DNA from: Anaerolineae bacterium
Lineage (GTDB): Bacteria > Chloroflexota > Anaerolineae > J036 > Brachytrichaceae
NCBI GenBank assembly: GCA_947476335.1
Contig: CANJQH010000013.1
Location: 1-59,823, forward strand
Direction: 5' to 3'
DNA length: 59,823 nucleotides
In this document: positions 27,286-36,343 of the stretch, in pieces
Numbering within the stretch: position 1 is the stretch's first letter
Layout of the letters: every line of letters begins with the position of its first letter
Made by a program: the position numbers and the translations under genes
Notes under the pieces: generated by a model
Told to the model about the DNA's origin: nothing
Databases searched by the model: none
What the model saw: only the letters and a program-made list of their open reading frames with translations

Positions 27286-28297
27286 ACCCCGCCTCCGCGC
27301 TCTCGATCGCACCAAACACCATCGCCAAGCTCTTGATGTTGTCCGACGCCGGCGTCTCCGATGTACGCCCACTGCGCACAGCATCGACGAAATCACGAAT
27401 GCAACTGTCATGTCCGTTCTCCAAGCCGGTCGTGTCCAGCTCAGGCAACACCACCGGCTCGACAGCGCGCCGAAATGCCGCCGGCGCATCAGCAGGCACA
27501 ACTTCGGCCTGAAAGGCGTCGCCTCCATCCCAGCGCGCACTCCCGCGCGTGCCAATCAATCGCCAGTCGCTCTCCCACGTCGTCGCCAAACCCTCACTGC
27601 ACCAGCTGCCGCGATACGTCGCCACGATGCCGTTGCTCATTTCGAACACCGCCACCGCCGACGCATCATGGTCGTACCATGAACCAACCGGATTCCACTC
27701 GCGGCAATACACAGCCTCAGCATCGGCGCCGCTGACGTAACGCAGCGCATCAAACGTATGAATCGCCATGTCCAGCAGCAGCACGTGCTTCATGTGGTCG
27801 CGGAACCCGCCAAAATGCGCCCCGATGAAAAAATCAACGTTTACCGTCGTCAGCCCACCCAGCGCATTCGAACGCACCAGCTCGCGCACACGTCGGATCT
27901 GGTGCTGAAAGCGGCGGTTCTGCATCACGCCGTACTGCACACCCGCCGCGCGTGAAGCATCTAACGCCCGCTGCGCCTCGCTCAGACTGTGCGACATCGG
28001 CTTTTCTGAAAGCACATGGCTGCCATGCGCAAATGCCGTCACCGCGTTCTGCGTGTGCGCCTCCGGAATCGTCACGTCGAAGACGATGTCCGGCCGCAGC
28101 TCGCCCAGCGCCGCCTCGAGGTCGGTGAACATGCACGCTTCACTCAAGCCAAATTCGTCGCGCCGCGCCTCCGCCGCTGCCGCCACCACATCCACCAGAC
28201 CAACGACCTGCACTCCTTCGATCTGCGTCGCCGTGTTCAGCCACGCTTTGCTCATCCCGCCACAGCCGGCGAGCACCACTTTCAATGGTTGGGTCAT
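27257..28297 (-). CDS. Gfo/Idh/MocA family oxidoreductase
   Basis: 346 residues from ATG 28297. The NAD(P)-binding Rossmann fold starts LKVVLAGCGGMSKAWL, and the catalytic-region lysine is in LSEKPMSHSL, the EKP motif of the family. The C-terminal alpha/beta domain includes DMAIHTFDALRYVSGA, where His is a typical catalytic neighbour. It would oxidise or reduce a sugar, cyclitol or related polyol; the substrate is unknown. A TTG nine bases upstream is in frame, but AGGA lies 9 nt before ATG 28297, so the ATG is preferred. It follows the ACT protein by 1 bp. Confidence 0.9.
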   Translation of the reverse strand: MTQPLKVVLAGCGGMSKAWLNTATQIEGVQVVGLVDVVAAAAEARRDEFGLSEACMFTDLEAALGELRPDIVFDVTIPEAHTQNAVTAFAHGSHVLSEKPMSHSLSEAQRALDASRAAGVQYGVMQNRRFQHQIRRVRELVRSNALGGLTTVNVDFFIGAHFGGFRDHMKHVLLLDMAIHTFDALRYVSGADAEAVYCREWNPVGSWYDHDASAVAVFEMSNGIVATYRGSWCSEGLATTWESDWRLIGTRGSARWDGGDAFQAEVVPADAPAAFRRAVEPVVLPELDTTGLENGHDSCIRDFVDAVRSGRTSETPASDNIKSLAMVFGAIESAEAGCRQIIAGRS

Positions 28298-28298
28298 T

Positions 28299-28826
28299 TC
28301 ACGCAATCCTTTTTACGATGACATCAACGTTCATACGCCCGCCGATGGCTTCCAATTCGCTGCGCCAGGCGCCGTCCAGCGTGCGCGGCGCCACCACCAG
28401 CGCGCTCATGCTAAACAACGTCGCCCCCGTCATCGGCGCCGGTGAGGTGCTGGTGTCCAGTGTCTCGATGTTGATGCCGCGACGCGCCAGCTCCTGCGCA
28501 ATGCGGTGGATGATGCCCTCGTCGTCGGCGCCCACTACCTCGATCTGATATGGCAAATAGCCCGCCCGCGCACGCACCGCGGCATCAGCGGTGCGGTTTG
28601 ACTGCACCGCGAACCCCTCGCTGCGCAGCGCCGCCAGCACATCGTCCAGCTGCGGCAAACGTGACGTCGGCAGGCTCACCAGTAACAATATGGCAAAAAC
28701 GCCCCCAAGGCGCGCCATGCGGCTGGTCTCCACATTCACTTCGATGTCAAGCAACCGTCGAGTCACTTCCTCGACGAGGCCGATTCGATCCGCTCCGGTC
28801 AGGGTGAGCACGATTTGACTTCGCAT
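28299..28826 (-). CDS. Tandem ACT-domain protein, glycine-cleavage-repressor (GcvR)-like
   Basis: 175 residues with two ACT domains: residues 4-80 (IVLTLTGADRIGLVEEVTRRL) and 93-170 (YQIEVVGADDEGIIHRIAQELARRGINIETLDT). This is the GcvR/ACT-6 arrangement of small regulatory proteins that sense amino acids; no catalytic domain is attached. It ends 1 bp before the Gfo/Idh oxidoreductase, so the two are co-transcribed from the TACACT box at 28836-28841. The ligand is unknown. Confidence 0.87.
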   Translation of the reverse strand: MRSQIVLTLTGADRIGLVEEVTRRLLDIEVNVETSRMARLGGVFAILLLVSLPTSRLPQLDDVLAALRSEGFAVQSNRTADAAVRARAGYLPYQIEVVGADDEGIIHRIAQELARRGINIETLDTSTSPAPMTGATLFSMSALVVAPRTLDGAWRSELEAIGGRMNVDVIVKRIA

Positions 28827-28835
28827 GTCCGTAAA

Positions 28836-28841
28836 AGTGTA
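28836..28841 (-). promoter_or_regulatory. -10-like box (TACACT) for the ACT-domain gene
   Basis: TACACT on the minus strand lies 9 nt before the ATG at 28826, again predicting a leaderless or nearly leaderless mRNA. The rest of the 289-bp divergent gap to 29116 has no gene; it carries CGACAGT duplicated near 28870 and three to four GCGTACTCAA-like units at about 28943-28980. Confidence 0.5.
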
Positions 28842-29115
28842 GCCCCACCCAGCCTTTTGGGGAAATCATTCGACAGTCGACAGTCGCTGGCTTTCAATTC
28901 GCCCCAGCCGCTGCCAGGCACATCCGCCATATCTCCTCTTACTGAAGCGTACTCAAGCGTACTCAAGCGTACTGAAACGTCCTGTCATCGGCAATCAGTC
29001 AGCCATCATCCATCCTCATCGACGATCCTGCCGAATAAATACTTAGAATTCTCTACGTTAATACAAAGAAAGACGGATGATCTCTAAGCGCCCTTGAAGT
29101 ACGCTTCTCTTGTCT

Positions 29116-30138
29116 ATGGAACGCAGCCGCAATCTCACCATTCGCCTGGCCGCCCTGGGGTTGGGCGCCGTGCTCGCGCTTTCCGCCTGCACACCCGCTC
29201 AGCCAGCCGTCAAACCGCCGACGCGCCCTACCCGCCCGACGCTGTTCGCCCTGCCGCGCATCGAAGTCGCCTTCGATCGCGACGGAATACCCACCATCGC
29301 CGGCATTTCCGCCCGCCTCGTCGAACGCCTCACCTTCGGCCTGCTGCCCGCTCGCGCTGTGCAGCTCGACCGCGCATGGATCGACTATTTCGCCTCCACA
29401 GATGTGCAGCACATTGAGCTGCTGCAAAACGAGGATGGCATGTTCGCGTGGATCAACGGCCGCCGTCTGCCCAATATCGCCTACGGCAGCCGCGAACTCG
29501 ACAATTCCACCCGCATCGCCGAACAGCTCGGCGTCCTTGAGACGCTCGGCATCTCATCGAACGCCGCCAGCTTCCTGCGCCGCATAACGCCGCTGCTGCG
29601 ACACGTTGCGCTCAATGTGCTCGTGCGCTTCCCCCTGCACACCGGCACCGCCACCATCGCCCCACGCGATCCACATCAGGCCGTGCACGCACTCCCTCGC
29701 CTGCCAAAAACTGATGCCACACGCGCCCTCGATATCGCCCTGCGTTACGACATGCAGGGCGATCCCTGGCCTCAGGGTATCAGCGATGAACAATTCACCA
29801 CGCAGATCGGCTTCGACATCATGCGCCTCGCCCTCCAGCCCGCTTTTGTCGCCCGTATCAGCAGCCGCGGCCTGCGCGATCTCGTCATCCGCAGCGAAGC
29901 CGACGGCATCAGCCTCAAGGTCAACAACGTCGCCCTGCCGGCACTTCAATGCGACGCCCGCTGCCTCACCGACCTCGGCGACATCATCGCCACACTGAAT
30001 ACCTATCCGCAGACCGAGCACCTCAACGCGCCCATCCGCGCGCTGACGCCCTCACTCAGTGGCATCAACGCCAAATTTGCACTGCATTTCCCGTCGCCCG
30101 ATACAGCCGGCGCCGCCCGTCTCACCAACCTGCCATGA
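29116..30138 (+). CDS. Putative lipoprotein of unknown function
   Basis: 340 residues from ATG 29116 (a TTG two codons earlier is in frame). The signal peptide LAALGLGAVLALSACT carries a lipobox ending at Cys. A Pro/Thr linker follows. The mature part contains FDRDGIPTIAGIS, then a region with NGRRLPNIAYGSRELD, and a C-terminal half with repeated beta-like segments. I do not recognise the family; it resembles large extracytoplasmic beta proteins seen in Chloroflexota. Its stop overlaps the next gene by 4 bp, so the pair is coupled. Confidence 0.65.
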   Translation: MERSRNLTIRLAALGLGAVLALSACTPAQPAVKPPTRPTRPTLFALPRIEVAFDRDGIPTIAGISARLVERLTFGLLPARAVQLDRAWIDYFASTDVQHIELLQNEDGMFAWINGRRLPNIAYGSRELDNSTRIAEQLGVLETLGISSNAASFLRRITPLLRHVALNVLVRFPLHTGTATIAPRDPHQAVHALPRLPKTDATRALDIALRYDMQGDPWPQGISDEQFTTQIGFDIMRLALQPAFVARISSRGLRDLVIRSEADGISLKVNNVALPALQCDARCLTDLGDIIATLNTYPQTEHLNAPIRALTPSLSGINAKFALHFPSPDTAGAARLTNLP

Positions 30139-30857
30139 ATATCAAACTGAACACCACCAAAGACGTCGTCCAGAACTACGGCCTGATGAAATTCGTCGGC
30201 TATCTCTATATCGCACTGGCGCTGGCCATCCTCGCCGGTGGGCTCTGGCTCAGCCTGACGCTCGTGCGCGCCGATTTCTACGCCGAATATCGCCGTGGCA
30301 TGCATCTCGTCGTCGGCATCGGCACTTTTCTCGTCGCCGCACTGCTCGCCCTCGGCTTTTACGTGCAGGGCAGCATGGCCGCCGCCGTCGCCGACATCGA
30401 CACCACCACCCGCCGCAACGGCGCCGCCATCGAACAGACGCGCCGCATCGGCGAACGTGCTGCCCGCTCCAGCCAGCAAGCCGCTCGCAACAGCGACGCC
30501 ATGCTCCACGCCCACACCGCCCTGCAGTCAGCCACTTCTGACCCGCGCACAGCACCCGAATCAGCCCCCCCCACACCGCAACCCGCCGCACCAGCCGATG
30601 CCTCGGACGAGCCTCTCGCACCCCCGCCGCAGGATGCCACCGACACCGTCGTGCAAAGCCTCTTCTCGCGCAGCCGCCGCCTCTGGCGCCAGCCTGTCCC
30701 AGTCGCCGCTGAAGCCTCAACATCGCCCGAATTCGAACTTGCTGCCCCCACCAACTTCATCACACCGGCCGCACCCTCCGAACCCGACACATTCAACGAA
30801 TCCATCGAATTCACCACCCCAGCTCCAGCCTACGACGAAGCTGATGTGCGCGGGTAA
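30135..30857 (+). CDS. Two-helix membrane protein with long Pro/Ala-rich tail, unknown function
   Basis: 240 residues from ATG 30135. Two hydrophobic helices (about 18-42 and 57-80) are separated by a short charged loop (RADFYAEYRRGMH). A heptad-like segment (about 85-125, IDTTTRRNGAAIEQTRRIGERAARSS-type) may form a coiled coil. From about 130 onward it is disordered and rich in Pro, Ala, Ser and Thr. The 4-bp overlap with the lipoprotein gene suggests the two form a complex at the membrane. No family recognised. Confidence 0.6.
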   Translation: MNIKLNTTKDVVQNYGLMKFVGYLYIALALAILAGGLWLSLTLVRADFYAEYRRGMHLVVGIGTFLVAALLALGFYVQGSMAAAVADIDTTTRRNGAAIEQTRRIGERAARSSQQAARNSDAMLHAHTALQSATSDPRTAPESAPPTPQPAAPADASDEPLAPPPQDATDTVVQSLFSRSRRLWRQPVPVAAEASTSPEFELAAPTNFITPAAPSEPDTFNESIEFTTPAPAYDEADVRG

Positions 30858-30865
30858 ATTCCCTG

Positions 30866-30894
30866 TTGACATCCAACTTCCGGGCATGTAAAAT
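30866..30894 (+). promoter_or_regulatory. Sigma-70-type promoter of rpsU
   Basis: TTGACA (30866-30871), a 17-nt spacer and TAAAAT (30889-30894) form the best canonical promoter in the window. The roughly 65-nt leader has a small hairpin (GCTAAAGAA/TTCTTCAGC, 30910-30931) and an AGGCAGG ribosome site before ATG 30965. Confidence 0.85.
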
Positions 30895-30964
30895 TGACGG
30901 GCTAGGAGCGCTAAAGAAGTAATTCTTCAGCACTTCAACCAAGCCCAAAGGCAGGTGATATTCC

Positions 30965-31171
30965 ATGGCTCGCGTGGTCGTCGATGACGATGAGACGTTC
31001 GAGTCGGCACTTCGGAGATTCAATAAGATCGTGCAGGGGAACCGCATTCTGGTAGAGGTACGCAACCGGCGTTACTTTGAAAAACCCAGCATCATCAACA
31101 AGCGCAAGCGCGCTGCGAAACTCCGCAAGAGCCGCCGCCAAAGCATGAAGTTCATGCAGCCCGACGCATAA
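30965..31171 (+). CDS. rpsU: 30S ribosomal protein S21
   Basis: 68 residues, basic. The S21 core is clear: VVVDDDETFESALRRFNKIVQ, then an aromatic-basic YFEKPSIINKRKRAAKLRKS. It binds near the anti-Shine-Dalgarno end of 16S rRNA in the small subunit. It is an independent transcription unit: a canonical promoter lies upstream and an intrinsic terminator 16 bp after the stop. Confidence 0.96.
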   Translation: MARVVVDDDETFESALRRFNKIVQGNRILVEVRNRRYFEKPSIINKRKRAAKLRKSRRQSMKFMQPDA

Positions 31172-31187
31172 GTGTCCGGGTTCGGAG

Positions 31188-31217
31188 AAGGGCGGGCATA
31201 CGTGCCCGCCCTTTTTT
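31188..31217 (+). terminator. Intrinsic terminator of rpsU
   Basis: AAGGGCGGGCA pairs with TGCCCGCCCTT around TACG, followed by six T on the plus strand. It is the clearest rho-independent terminator in the window. Confidence 0.92.
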
Positions 31218-31350
31218 CGTGCCACATACCCGCCTCGGTTTTTAGCTTTTTCGTTTACGATTTACACCCAATCCAATCTGCTGCCTTGCTATGTCGCCCT
31301 CCTGAATCACATCCCTCCTCGCAAGAGGCAGATTCGGAATGACAAGTCCG

Positions 31351-31472
31351 GTAACAACTCAGGCCAGCCAGTTTTCCAACGCGAAACACGCTATTCCTTT
31401 CCCCGAAGGCACTCGAAAGGGGAAGGAATAGCGTGTTTCGCAGGAAATACTAATTTGAGCCTGAGTCGTTAT
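31351..31472 (+). mobile_element. Family A MITE-like element, copy A3
   Basis: A 122-bp copy with ends GTAACAACTCAGGCC and GAGCCTGAGTCGTTAT and arms GCGAAACACGC/GCGTGTTTCGC. Its apex is longer than in other copies (CCCCGAAGGCACTCGAAAGGGG). The flanks CAAGTCCG and CAAATCTA match at 5 of 8 positions, all differences being transitions. It lies in the 412-bp gap between rpsU and the YqeY gene; the rest of that gap shows nothing coding. Confidence 0.8.
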
Positions 31473-31583
31473 CAAATCTATCTGCTATTCTTTCGGCACA
31501 ACGCAATTCTCTGCCTGAAACGCCCTGAATTTCACCAGATCTGCATCGTGACCATCTTTTAAAATTTTTCAAGAACGATTCCT

Positions 31584-32051
31584 ATGGACGCACAACTCAA
31601 AACGCGGATTCTGAACGACCTCAAAGATGCCATGCGCAGCGGTGAGGAAACGCGCAAACTGGTCATCCGCCAGCTGAATGCGATGATCAAGAATGAAGAG
31701 GTCGAAGCTCGCACCGACGGGCGCGGCGGCGCGCTGAGCGACAATGACATCCTCGTCCTCATTCGCCGTGAAATTAAGCAGCACGAGGAATCGCTGCTCG
31801 AAGCGCGCAACAACAACCGCGAAGACATCGTCGCTGAGCAGCTGGCCGAACTCGACATCCTGCGCACCTACCTTCCCAAGCAGCTCTCGCGCGAGGAAAT
31901 CGAAGCCCTCGCCCGCGAAACCATCACCGAGGTCAATGCCACCAACGCCAAACAGCACGGTGCCGTCATGAAGGCGCTCCAGCCTAAGGTCAAAGATATC
32001 GCCGACGGCAAACTGGTCAACGACGTCGTGCGCACACTTCTCGGCAGCTGA
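31584..32051 (+). CDS. GatB/YqeY domain-containing protein
   Basis: 155 residues, the YqeY stand-alone form of the tail domain of GatB. Typical features are the N-terminal RILNDLKDAMRSGEETRKLVIRQL, EEVEARTDG, a central IKQHEESLLEARNNNREDI, YLPKQLSREEIEALA and the terminal GAVMKALQPKVKDIADGKLVNDVV. The domain binds tRNA in amidotransferases; the role of the free protein is unsettled. The rpsU-yqeY neighbourhood is conserved in many bacteria, which supports the call. Confidence 0.94.
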   Translation: MDAQLKTRILNDLKDAMRSGEETRKLVIRQLNAMIKNEEVEARTDGRGGALSDNDILVLIRREIKQHEESLLEARNNNREDIVAEQLAELDILRTYLPKQLSREEIEALARETITEVNATNAKQHGAVMKALQPKVKDIADGKLVNDVVRTLLGS

Positions 32052-32099
32052 TCGGCAACGAATTCACTACCTGCAGCATCACCCAGGCACGAAGTTCAG

Positions 32100-34280
32100 A
32101 TGAAGCCAGATCCGTTTGCTTCCGCCATCTCATCCGAACAGCCGCCCCTGCGGCGACGGCTCATCCTGGCCGGCATCGCCGGCCTCGGCTGGGTCGTGCT
32201 TACGATCGCACTGCTGTTGCGCTTTCTCATCGGCGGCAGCCTGGCCCTCATCGAAGGTGATGTCGCCCTGCGCGATATCAACGCACCCGCACGCATCCAA
32301 TACATCAGCGACCTCGAAACCAAACGCCAACAGGATCTCGCCGAAGCCAGCGTCGCCCCTATCTTCACCCCGCTCGACGCCCAGGTCGCTCGCCAACAGA
32401 TCGCCACAGCCCGCGGCGTGCTCGATCAGATCGGCATCGTGCGCGGAAAAACCACCCCCGACTCCGACCGCATCCGCGACCTCACACAGCTCAAACCGCT
32501 CGAATTCGACGAGCCCACCGCACGCCAGATCCTCACCTACAGCGAAGCCCGCTGGGCCCGCGTCGATGGCCAAGTGATGAACGTGCTCGACTCGGCCATG
32601 CGCTCACCCATTCGGCCAGACAATCTCGAACAGGCCCGCCGCACCCTGCGCGGGCAAATCAGCCTCAGCCTCACCAAAGACGAAGCCGAACTCGTCGAAC
32701 GCATCGCCGGCGCGCTGCTCGTCCCCAACACCAACTTCGACACCACAGCCACAGACGATGCCCGCAAAGCCGCACGTGACGCCGTAAAACCCGTCGAACG
32801 CATCTTCGAGGAAAATCAAATCGTCGTCCGCTCCGGACAGATCGTCGGTCCCGCCGATCTCGAGGCAATGGACAAACTGAACCTGCGCCGCCCGGCAATG
32901 ACGCCCTCTGATTTCTTCGGCGCATTGCTGCTCAGCGGCGTGTGCGTCGTCATGCTCGCACTCACTGTGGTGCGCCGCAGCGACGTCCTCATGAGTGTGC
33001 CGCTGCGCCATGTGGCGCTCAGCTCAGCCACCCTCGCCGGCGCCGTGCTGATCGCCCGCTGGCTGCTGCCCAGCCATGGGCTGCTGCCTTACCTCGCCCC
33101 CGTCGCCACCGTCGCCATCGCCATGAGCGCCTGGTCCGGCTCCATGGCCGGTGTGCTGGGCGGCATCATCGCCGGCGTGCTCATCGGCCCCGTCGTCGAA
33201 GGCTCGCTGAATTTCACCGTGCAAGTTGCCATCAGCGGCGTGGTCGCCAGCCTCGTGCTCGGCCGTGGCACACGCCTGAGCGACTTCATTCGCGCCGGCT
33301 TCGCCTCCGGCCTCACACAGGCCGCACTCGTGCTCGCGTTCAGCATCGCTTCACAATTCTCTACAGAAGACCTGCCGCAACTCGCCAGCACACTCCTCGC
33401 CACCATCGCCTCCGGCGTGCTGTCGTCCACGTTCGCCCTCGGCGCCCTCTATCTCAGCAGCATCGTCTTCGACATCACCACCGTCGTCCAACTCATGGAC
33501 CTGGCACGGCCATCGCATCCGCTGATTCAAAAACTCCTGCTGCAGGCGCCCGGCACTTACCACCACAGCCTCATGGTCGGCAACCTCGCCGAACAAGCCG
33601 CCGAACGCATCGGCGCTGATTCGCTGCTGGTGCGCGTCGGTGCCTACTATCACGACATCGGCAAACTCGAAAATCCACATCATTTCATCGAAAACCAGAT
33701 GGAAGGGATCAACATCCACGATCGACTCGACCCGCGCACCAGCTCCGCACTTCTGCACGCACACGTCACCAACGGCCTCGCTCTCGCCGAAAATTACAAG
33801 CTGCCCGAACGCATTCGCGCGTTCATCGCACAGCATCACGGCACCATGCGCACCACCTACCAGTACGCGCGCGCCTGCCGCGAAAACGACGGCCCCGTCG
33901 ACGACACACCCTTCCGCTATCCCGGCCCACGCCCCCTCAGCCGTGAAACGGCGCTGCTCATGCTCGCCGACGCCAGCGAAGCCACCGTGCGCGCATCGAA
34001 ATGTGAATCGATCGAAGCCATGGACGCAGTCATTCGCCGCGTCATCGCCGATCGCATGGCCGATAACCAGCTCGACGAAAGCCAACTCACATTGCGCGAC
34101 CTCGACCAGATCCGCCGCTCTTTCCTCGAGACGCTGCGCGGTGTGTATCACCCCCGCGTCGACTACCCAGCCATCCAGGCGCAGCCGCTTACATTCGCAG
34201 CCGCTCCCGCCACCGAACCATCAGCCGCCTCCGGCTCCACCCTCATTACTGAAAAGCCCTCGTTCGCCGCTCATGCCTGA
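32100..34280 (+). CDS. 7TM-HD family HDIG phosphohydrolase (PgpH-like)
   Basis: 726 residues. An N-terminal helix (about 20-45) precedes an extracytoplasmic 7TMR-HDED-type domain (about 60-265), then about seven membrane helices (270-465) and a cytoplasmic HD domain with APGTYHHSLMVGNLAE, YYHDIGKLENPHHFIENQ and AFIAQHHGTM supplying the metal ligands. Homologues hydrolyse cyclic di-AMP. The gene overlaps ybeY by 8 bp; this yqeY - HD - ybeY order matches a widely conserved housekeeping block. The last 30 residues are Ala/Pro-rich and outside the domain. Confidence 0.93.
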   Translation: MKPDPFASAISSEQPPLRRRLILAGIAGLGWVVLTIALLLRFLIGGSLALIEGDVALRDINAPARIQYISDLETKRQQDLAEASVAPIFTPLDAQVARQQIATARGVLDQIGIVRGKTTPDSDRIRDLTQLKPLEFDEPTARQILTYSEARWARVDGQVMNVLDSAMRSPIRPDNLEQARRTLRGQISLSLTKDEAELVERIAGALLVPNTNFDTTATDDARKAARDAVKPVERIFEENQIVVRSGQIVGPADLEAMDKLNLRRPAMTPSDFFGALLLSGVCVVMLALTVVRRSDVLMSVPLRHVALSSATLAGAVLIARWLLPSHGLLPYLAPVATVAIAMSAWSGSMAGVLGGIIAGVLIGPVVEGSLNFTVQVAISGVVASLVLGRGTRLSDFIRAGFASGLTQAALVLAFSIASQFSTEDLPQLASTLLATIASGVLSSTFALGALYLSSIVFDITTVVQLMDLARPSHPLIQKLLLQAPGTYHHSLMVGNLAEQAAERIGADSLLVRVGAYYHDIGKLENPHHFIENQMEGINIHDRLDPRTSSALLHAHVTNGLALAENYKLPERIRAFIAQHHGTMRTTYQYARACRENDGPVDDTPFRYPGPRPLSRETALLMLADASEATVRASKCESIEAMDAVIRRVIADRMADNQLDESQLTLRDLDQIRRSFLETLRGVYHPRVDYPAIQAQPLTFAAAPATEPSAASGSTLITEKPSFAAHA

Positions 34281-34776
34281 CGTTCAGCTGCACCTCTCCC
34301 TCCGCCGTGATGCCCGCGCGACCGGCCGCACTGCCCTGCTTCGCACTGCCACCAACGCCGCACTCGCCCAGGCCGAAATTCCCATGCCCGTCGAACTGCT
34401 CGTGCGCCTCACCGACGACGACGAACTGCAGCAGCTCAACGCTCAGTTCCGCAACAAGGACGCCCCCACCGACGTGCTCTCCTTCGCCAGCGAGGAATGG
34501 TTCGATGGCAAACACGAAGGTGCTCAATCACCCACATCACATCATCTCGGAGAAATCTACGTCTCGATGCAGCGCTGCATCGCACAAGCCGCCGAATTCG
34601 GCCACAGCCCCGACGACGAGCTGCGCCTGCTCGTCGTGCACGGCATTCTGCACCTGCTCGGTTTCGACCATATGCAACGTGATCGCAAACGTGCCATGTG
34701 GGCCGCCCAGGACCGCGCCTTCTCTCTCCTCGACCGCCCCAATCCGCTGCGCACATCCAAACGCTCGCCGGGATAA
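34273..34776 (+). CDS. ybeY: Endoribonuclease YbeY (rRNA maturation factor)
   Basis: 167 residues from ATG 34273. The zinc motif HGILHLLGFDHMQ near residue 124 matches H-G-x-L-H-L-x-G-x-D-H exactly, with three His ligands. RNKDAPTDVLSFA is the second signature. It acts in 16S rRNA 3'-end maturation and ribosome quality control. The start overlaps the end of the HD phosphohydrolase gene by 8 bp; the much longer open frame upstream is antisense-free but out of the HD frame and not credible. The C-terminal 20 residues vary in the family. Confidence 0.95.
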   Translation: MPDVQLHLSLRRDARATGRTALLRTATNAALAQAEIPMPVELLVRLTDDDELQQLNAQFRNKDAPTDVLSFASEEWFDGKHEGAQSPTSHHLGEIYVSMQRCIAQAAEFGHSPDDELRLLVVHGILHLLGFDHMQRDRKRAMWAAQDRAFSLLDRPNPLRTSKRSPG

Positions 34777-34864
34777 GTAAAAATCGCTCTCTTCTCCCCG
34801 CTTCTTCTCTCCCCGCTTCTTCTCCCCACTTGCGAATTCCGCTCCCCACGGGTTGAATCCCCAC

Positions 34865-36283
34865 ATGCAGCCCGCCATCCTCCCGCACGAACTGCGCTTT
34901 CTCGGACCCGACCCGCGCCTCGCCGATCTCGCCTTCGCCATCTACGAACCCGCACGCGTGCTCCCGCTTCTTTGTCCGCACGGCCATGTCGACGCCGCAC
35001 TTTTCGCCGACCCAAATTACCGCTTCGGTTCTCCTGCCGAACTCTTCATCATTCCCGACCACTACGTCGTGCGCATGCTCTACTCGCGCGGCATCGCCAT
35101 GGAGGACCTCGGCGTTCCACGCCGCGACGGCGGCCACGTCGAATCCGATCACCGCGCCATCTGGCGACGCTTCGCCGCGAACTTCCATTTGTTTCGCGGC
35201 ACGCCCACCGGCATCTGGATCGCCGACGAACTGCGCGACATCTTCGGCATCGACGCGACGCTGAACATCACAAGCGCAGACGAAATCTATAACGCAGTCG
35301 AACAGCGACTTGATCAGCCAGAACTGCGCCCGCGTGCGCTCTACGAACGCTTCAACATCGAAGTACTCTGCACCACCGACGCCGCCGCTGATTCGCTCAA
35401 ACACCACGCACAGATTCGCTCCTCCAGCTGGCGCGGCAACATCCGCCCAACCTGGCGGCCCGATGCTGTGCTGGCCATCGATTCCCCCGACTGGCGGAAA
35501 AATCTGGACGCACTCTGCGAAGCTGCCGGCGTGGCCATCGGCTCATACCGCGAGTTCATCTGGGCGCTCGAAAACCGCCGCACATTCTTCAAGCACATGG
35601 GCGCCACCGCCACCGACCATGCCGCGCTCACGCCTTTCACCACACCGCTCAGTGAGCTTGACGCCGACGCAATCTTCCAACGTGCGATCCGCAACGAAGC
35701 CAGCCCAGCCGACGCGCACGCCTTCACCGGCCACATGCTCATCGAAATGGCGCGCATGTCCGTCGACGATGGCCTCGTCATGCAGCTGCACACCGGCTCA
35801 CTGCGCAATCACAATTCGCAGGTCTACGAACGCTTCGGCCCCAACGCCGGCGCCGATATCCCAGTCGCCACCGACTACACACACAACCTGCAGCCGCTGC
35901 TCAAACGCTTCGGCAATGATCCACGCCTGTCGCTGATTTTGTTCACGCTCGACGAAACAGCGTACTCGCGCGAACTTGCTCCGCTCGCCGGCCACTATCC
36001 AGCCCTGCGCCTCGGCCCACCCTGGTGGTTCTTCGACAGCCTCAATGGCATGCAGCGCTTCCTCGACGCCGTCGTCGAAACCGCCGGCATCTATAACCTC
36101 GCCGGCTTCAACGACGACACGCGCGCATTCTGTTCCATCCCCGCCCGCCATGACGTCTGGCGCCGCGCCTGCGCCAACTGGCTCGCCAGCCTCGTCGCCC
36201 GCCGCATCGTCTCCCTCGCCGACGCACACGAAATGATGCACGCACTGGCCTACGGGCTGGCGCACGAAGCATATCGGCTGTGA
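34865..36283 (+). CDS. uxaC: Glucuronate isomerase
   Basis: 472 residues from ATG 34865. It would isomerise D-glucuronate to D-fructuronate (and galacturonate to tagaturonate) in the cytoplasm. The amidohydrolase-like barrel shows CPHGHVDAALFAD near the N-terminus, PTWRPDAVLAID, and the typical C-terminal NLAGFNDDTRAFCSIPARHDVWRRACANWLA. No other uronate-pathway gene (uxaB, uxuA, kdgK-like partner) is recognisable next to it, although a PfkB kinase lies 15 kb away. The 88 bp before it carry CTTCTCTCCCCG-type tandem repeats. An in-frame TTG occurs four codons upstream. Confidence 0.93.
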   Translation: MQPAILPHELRFLGPDPRLADLAFAIYEPARVLPLLCPHGHVDAALFADPNYRFGSPAELFIIPDHYVVRMLYSRGIAMEDLGVPRRDGGHVESDHRAIWRRFAANFHLFRGTPTGIWIADELRDIFGIDATLNITSADEIYNAVEQRLDQPELRPRALYERFNIEVLCTTDAAADSLKHHAQIRSSSWRGNIRPTWRPDAVLAIDSPDWRKNLDALCEAAGVAIGSYREFIWALENRRTFFKHMGATATDHAALTPFTTPLSELDADAIFQRAIRNEASPADAHAFTGHMLIEMARMSVDDGLVMQLHTGSLRNHNSQVYERFGPNAGADIPVATDYTHNLQPLLKRFGNDPRLSLILFTLDETAYSRELAPLAGHYPALRLGPPWWFFDSLNGMQRFLDAVVETAGIYNLAGFNDDTRAFCSIPARHDVWRRACANWLASLVARRIVSLADAHEMMHALAYGLAHEAYRL

Positions 36284-36290
36284 GAAGTGA

Positions 36291-36343
36291 AGAGTCAGAG
36301 TAGAGAGTCAGAGCCAGTTACTCTGACTCTCTACTCTGACTCT
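36291..36343. terminator. Long hairpin between convergent uxaC and acyl-AMP ligase genes
   Basis: A perfect 23-bp inverted repeat built from AGAGTCAGAG units (left arm 36291-36313, right arm 36321-36343, loop 7 nt). The right arm also encodes the last residues (SQSRESE) of the ligase and the loop holds its TAA stop. It lies just past the uxaC stop and could terminate both convergent transcripts, although no T-run follows. Confidence 0.6.
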
